Source: Phaseolus vulgaris (lineage: Eukaryota; Streptophyta; Magnoliopsida; Fabales; Fabaceae). Taken from it: a stretch of DNA of 64,000 nt. Each line of letters opens with the position of its first letter. Positions within the stretch are counted from its first letter, which is position 1. Below the pieces are notes generated by a model, which was not told where the DNA came from, did not search any database, and saw only the letters and a list, made by a program, of their open reading frames with translations. The DNA is taken from contig NC_023756.2 in the NCBI RefSeq assembly GCF_000499845.2, positions 2,307,332 through 2,371,331 on the forward strand. Reading direction: 5' to 3'. Of this stretch, positions 61,481-64,000 are shown piece after piece. The position numbers and the translations under genes were made by a program.

Positions 61481-63370
61481 AATCTCATGCTTTTGAAATT
61501 AAGATTGGTGGTGGTCAATGCTTTACATAGAACTTTATTTACATTAATTTCTTTATAAATTATTTGATTCTTTAAAATATTGTTGATATTTACTTTATTT
61601 TGTTTGGTACTAATATTTTTTATTAAAATATTAAAGTTTGATTCAATTTTATTATTTTTCCTTACACTTTTATTATCCAAAAAATAATATTAATTACTAC
61701 AATAAAGTAAATAAATAAATAAATAAAAAAAGTTAAAAAAAATTTTAAACCCTAAAATCTAAACCTTAGAAAAATAACATGTCAGCCTCTTTAACCTCTA
61801 AACCTCGTTAACCGTGAACTCACCCTTATCTAAAGAGGAGTGGGATATTAATTTCAATTTGTATCACTTTGATGTATCAATTTATCCCATCCCATCCCAT
61901 TTTATTTCTCCTAATTGAAACAAACTTTCGAATATGATAAAAAGGTCTATAATTTAAAATGAAAAGTGTTTTAATGTTGAAGTAAGTTCGTTGTTTTGAG
62001 TGAAGGTTTTGTTGCAGATTTGTACTAAGAAGAAACATAAAGTGTGATTGAGGAAGAAAACTTGAACCGACACAGGTTTTGTGTTGTGTGAAGTCAAATT
62101 ATGAATTTGGAACCAGCCTGTCTCATCCCATAATGCCGTTAATGTGGGACCTCAACTTTTACTATTATGCTTCCTTTTCCATTCTCCACGGAATATCTTA
62201 CTATTTTCTTATTTTATTTTATTCTCCCATTTTTTATTTTTTTTTACCCATATATTTCTACTTAAAAGCTGTGTTATATTTCTTTCTGTAAAATAGATTA
62301 ATAATTAAAATTCTGTTGGTAGAGTCAAAATATAATTTTAGGTTACGAAGACATTTTAAATACACATTTTTTTAATCGTAAAAATATTTTTTAAAAATAA
62401 AATCCTGACAGAAAACTAAATTTTAAAATAAATAATATTTCAAATACAACAATTAACTATTTATTAATAATATAAAATATTTTTTAAACATTATAGAATA
62501 TTGTAGGAAGTTAAACATCTTTATCCATTGATTACGGCCGAAAAGACTGCTTTATTCCGGAATCCTAAAATGGTTGATTTTGGTACACGCGTTTTGTGTT
62601 GGATTCACCCTTCTCCAATAAACAATGTAAAAAAAAAAATGTAAATTATTTTTTTCTACCCAAAATCAGAAAAGTTTATTTTATTTTTTAATTTAGTGTG
62701 CCAATAATTTGGTTGTTATAGTTTTAATTATTTAATTTTATTTTAGATATTTACAAAGTAAATTATTTTATTTAATAAATTGATTTTTATCACATGTGTA
62801 AAAAGGTATAATTTTATCTTTTATGTTAATTTACCATCTATTTTTTTATATATGTGTGGACGTGATAAATCCATCTAAATATATAAATTGTATTAATTAT
62901 TTATTTTTTAGAGTTAAAATATTCTATAAAAGTGTTAAATAAAATGTATTTTAAAAAATAAAGTGAAATAACAAAAATACATTGTGTAAGTTTAATAAAA
63001 TAAGTAATTAGTTGTAGCACTGTTAAAATCATAAAGAGTTGAATGATAAATAAACTGATACATAACGAAAATAGATTTATATAATGTATCTCGACAAGAT
63101 TTTATCCATATTTATTGAAAAAATACGTTTTTATTGTATATTAAGACAATATCAAGCGAGATATAATACGAAAATACATAGTATTTTTGTCAAAAAGAAA
63201 AGGGGTTTGAACTTAGTAAAAATTGATTTGGAATTACAAAAGCCCACTAGTTGGCCCAATAATCTTCCATTTCTAATCTCTTTCGCATGCATCATCCATG
63301 TCTTGAACCAAGCTCTTCAACCTCATTTTTGCACAAAATCACAGTTTTCTTCCACTTCCATAACTTCTTA

Positions 63371-63550
63371 TTTTATTCCTATAATATAGAAAAAAACCAA
63401 TGTATATTTATCATAATATATTAAAAATATATTTTAAATTATATAAATAAAAATTTATCTTCTTTTATTCCTATAATATAGAAAAAAAACCAATGTATAC
63501 TTATCATAATATATTAAAAATATATTTTGAATTATATAATTAAAAAAATT
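63371..63550 (+). repeat. 92-bp tandem duplication
   Basis: TTTTATTCCTATAATATAG and the ~85 bases after it recur with period 92 (63371 and 63463) with few changes. Confidence 0.9.
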
Positions 63551-64000
63551 TATAATATAGAACTAAATAATGTAATCTATTATTATATTATCTTAAATAG
63601 TACTATGTAGTTTAAAATATAATTATAAATTATCGTAATTTAGAATATAATTATTTTGATGGCATAATTAAAAAATATTTTAAAATATAGTTTCAAATTG
63701 ATTATAAGGTATTATGAGAAAAACACATTAATATTTTTTAATATATAGAATTGAGAGAATAAATTATGAAAAGAATAAAAAGAAAAAAAAATCTTTAATT
63801 ATTCTATGGATCTGGTCTGCTTGCCCTAAAAAGCAAAACATGAAATATTAACATAAATTAGGCAAAATAAATGCGTTGATAATCTCTTTTAGGAGAAATG
63901 GTTGGAAGAGTTTTGTGACAGATTTTAGTGTATAGCTATGATTTTTTGTTAAAGGTAGTTCAACTTTAAAATAAAGTGATACAAAAGTTTTCCATTTAGT

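Larger units (their letters stand above)
57891..64000. other. Gene-free AT-rich right flank
   Basis: No gene is recognised. It holds the 59.16-kb AT tract, a GCATGT reiteration at 59515-59536, a retroelement-like AC-rich segment at 60.05-60.4 kb, the hAT-like fragment at 61.3 kb and the 92-bp duplication at 63.4 kb. Confidence 0.6.

Noticed and set aside
1..64000. tRNA, rRNA, known miRNA precursors, CRISPR arrays
   Set aside because: I scanned by eye for common conserved miRNAs (for example 156, 160, 164, 166, 172, 319, 390, 396, 399, 482), tRNA boxes and the 5S-like part of Cassandra elements and saw no convincing match. CRISPR is not expected in plant nuclear DNA.

Overview
The window is AT-rich plant nuclear DNA with intron-containing, GT-AG spliced genes. 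The protein families (CSLC glucan synthase, plant RNase H with a viroplasmin-type N-terminus, GASA peptide, SAG101, class III peroxidase) mark a eudicot. The repeats (CACTACAAG-ended palindromic MITEs, LTR remnants) look like those of phaseoloid legumes such as bean or cowpea; that placement is my inference from recall, not a search.

Six intact genes and one pseudogene are recognisable, all on the + strand: a cellulose synthase-like C gene (11.07-13.88 kb, 4 exons, 664 aa); a type-1 RNase H gene (18.63-22.22 kb, 9 exons, 281 aa); a predicted plastid protein with an HMA-like fold lacking the metal-binding cysteines (24.47-27.26 kb, 4 exons, 177 aa); a proline-rich GASA peptide gene (41.66-43.66 kb, 4 exons, 179 aa); an intact SAG101 immune co-regulator (47.48-50.21 kb, 4 exons, 569 aa); a decayed SAG101 copy (53.1-54.5 kb); and a GC-rich, intronless class III peroxidase (55.98-56.94 kb, 319 aa). 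Exon joins were made by hand from frame, splice dinucleotides and family recall.

The rest is repeat-dominated: at least ten copies or half-copies of one palindromic CACTA-type MITE family, four copies of a ~400 bp LTR-like repeat, a second family with a tRNA-Met primer-binding-like motif (one copy inside a CSLC intron), long (AT)n tracts, several short tandem duplications and an AGTATT-type minisatellite at 57.5-57.9 kb. 0-10.4 kb and 27.3-41.5 kb are essentially gene-free.

The genes do not form a pathway. CSLC, GASA and peroxidase act in or toward the cell wall, SAG101 in TIR-type immunity, RNase H in RNA:DNA hybrid removal. I found no convincing new biological system. The points most worth following are the peroxidase's altered distal pocket and base composition, the duplicated splice acceptor in CSLC, the nucleophile-less SAG101 with its pseudogene twin, and the hairpin MITE family.
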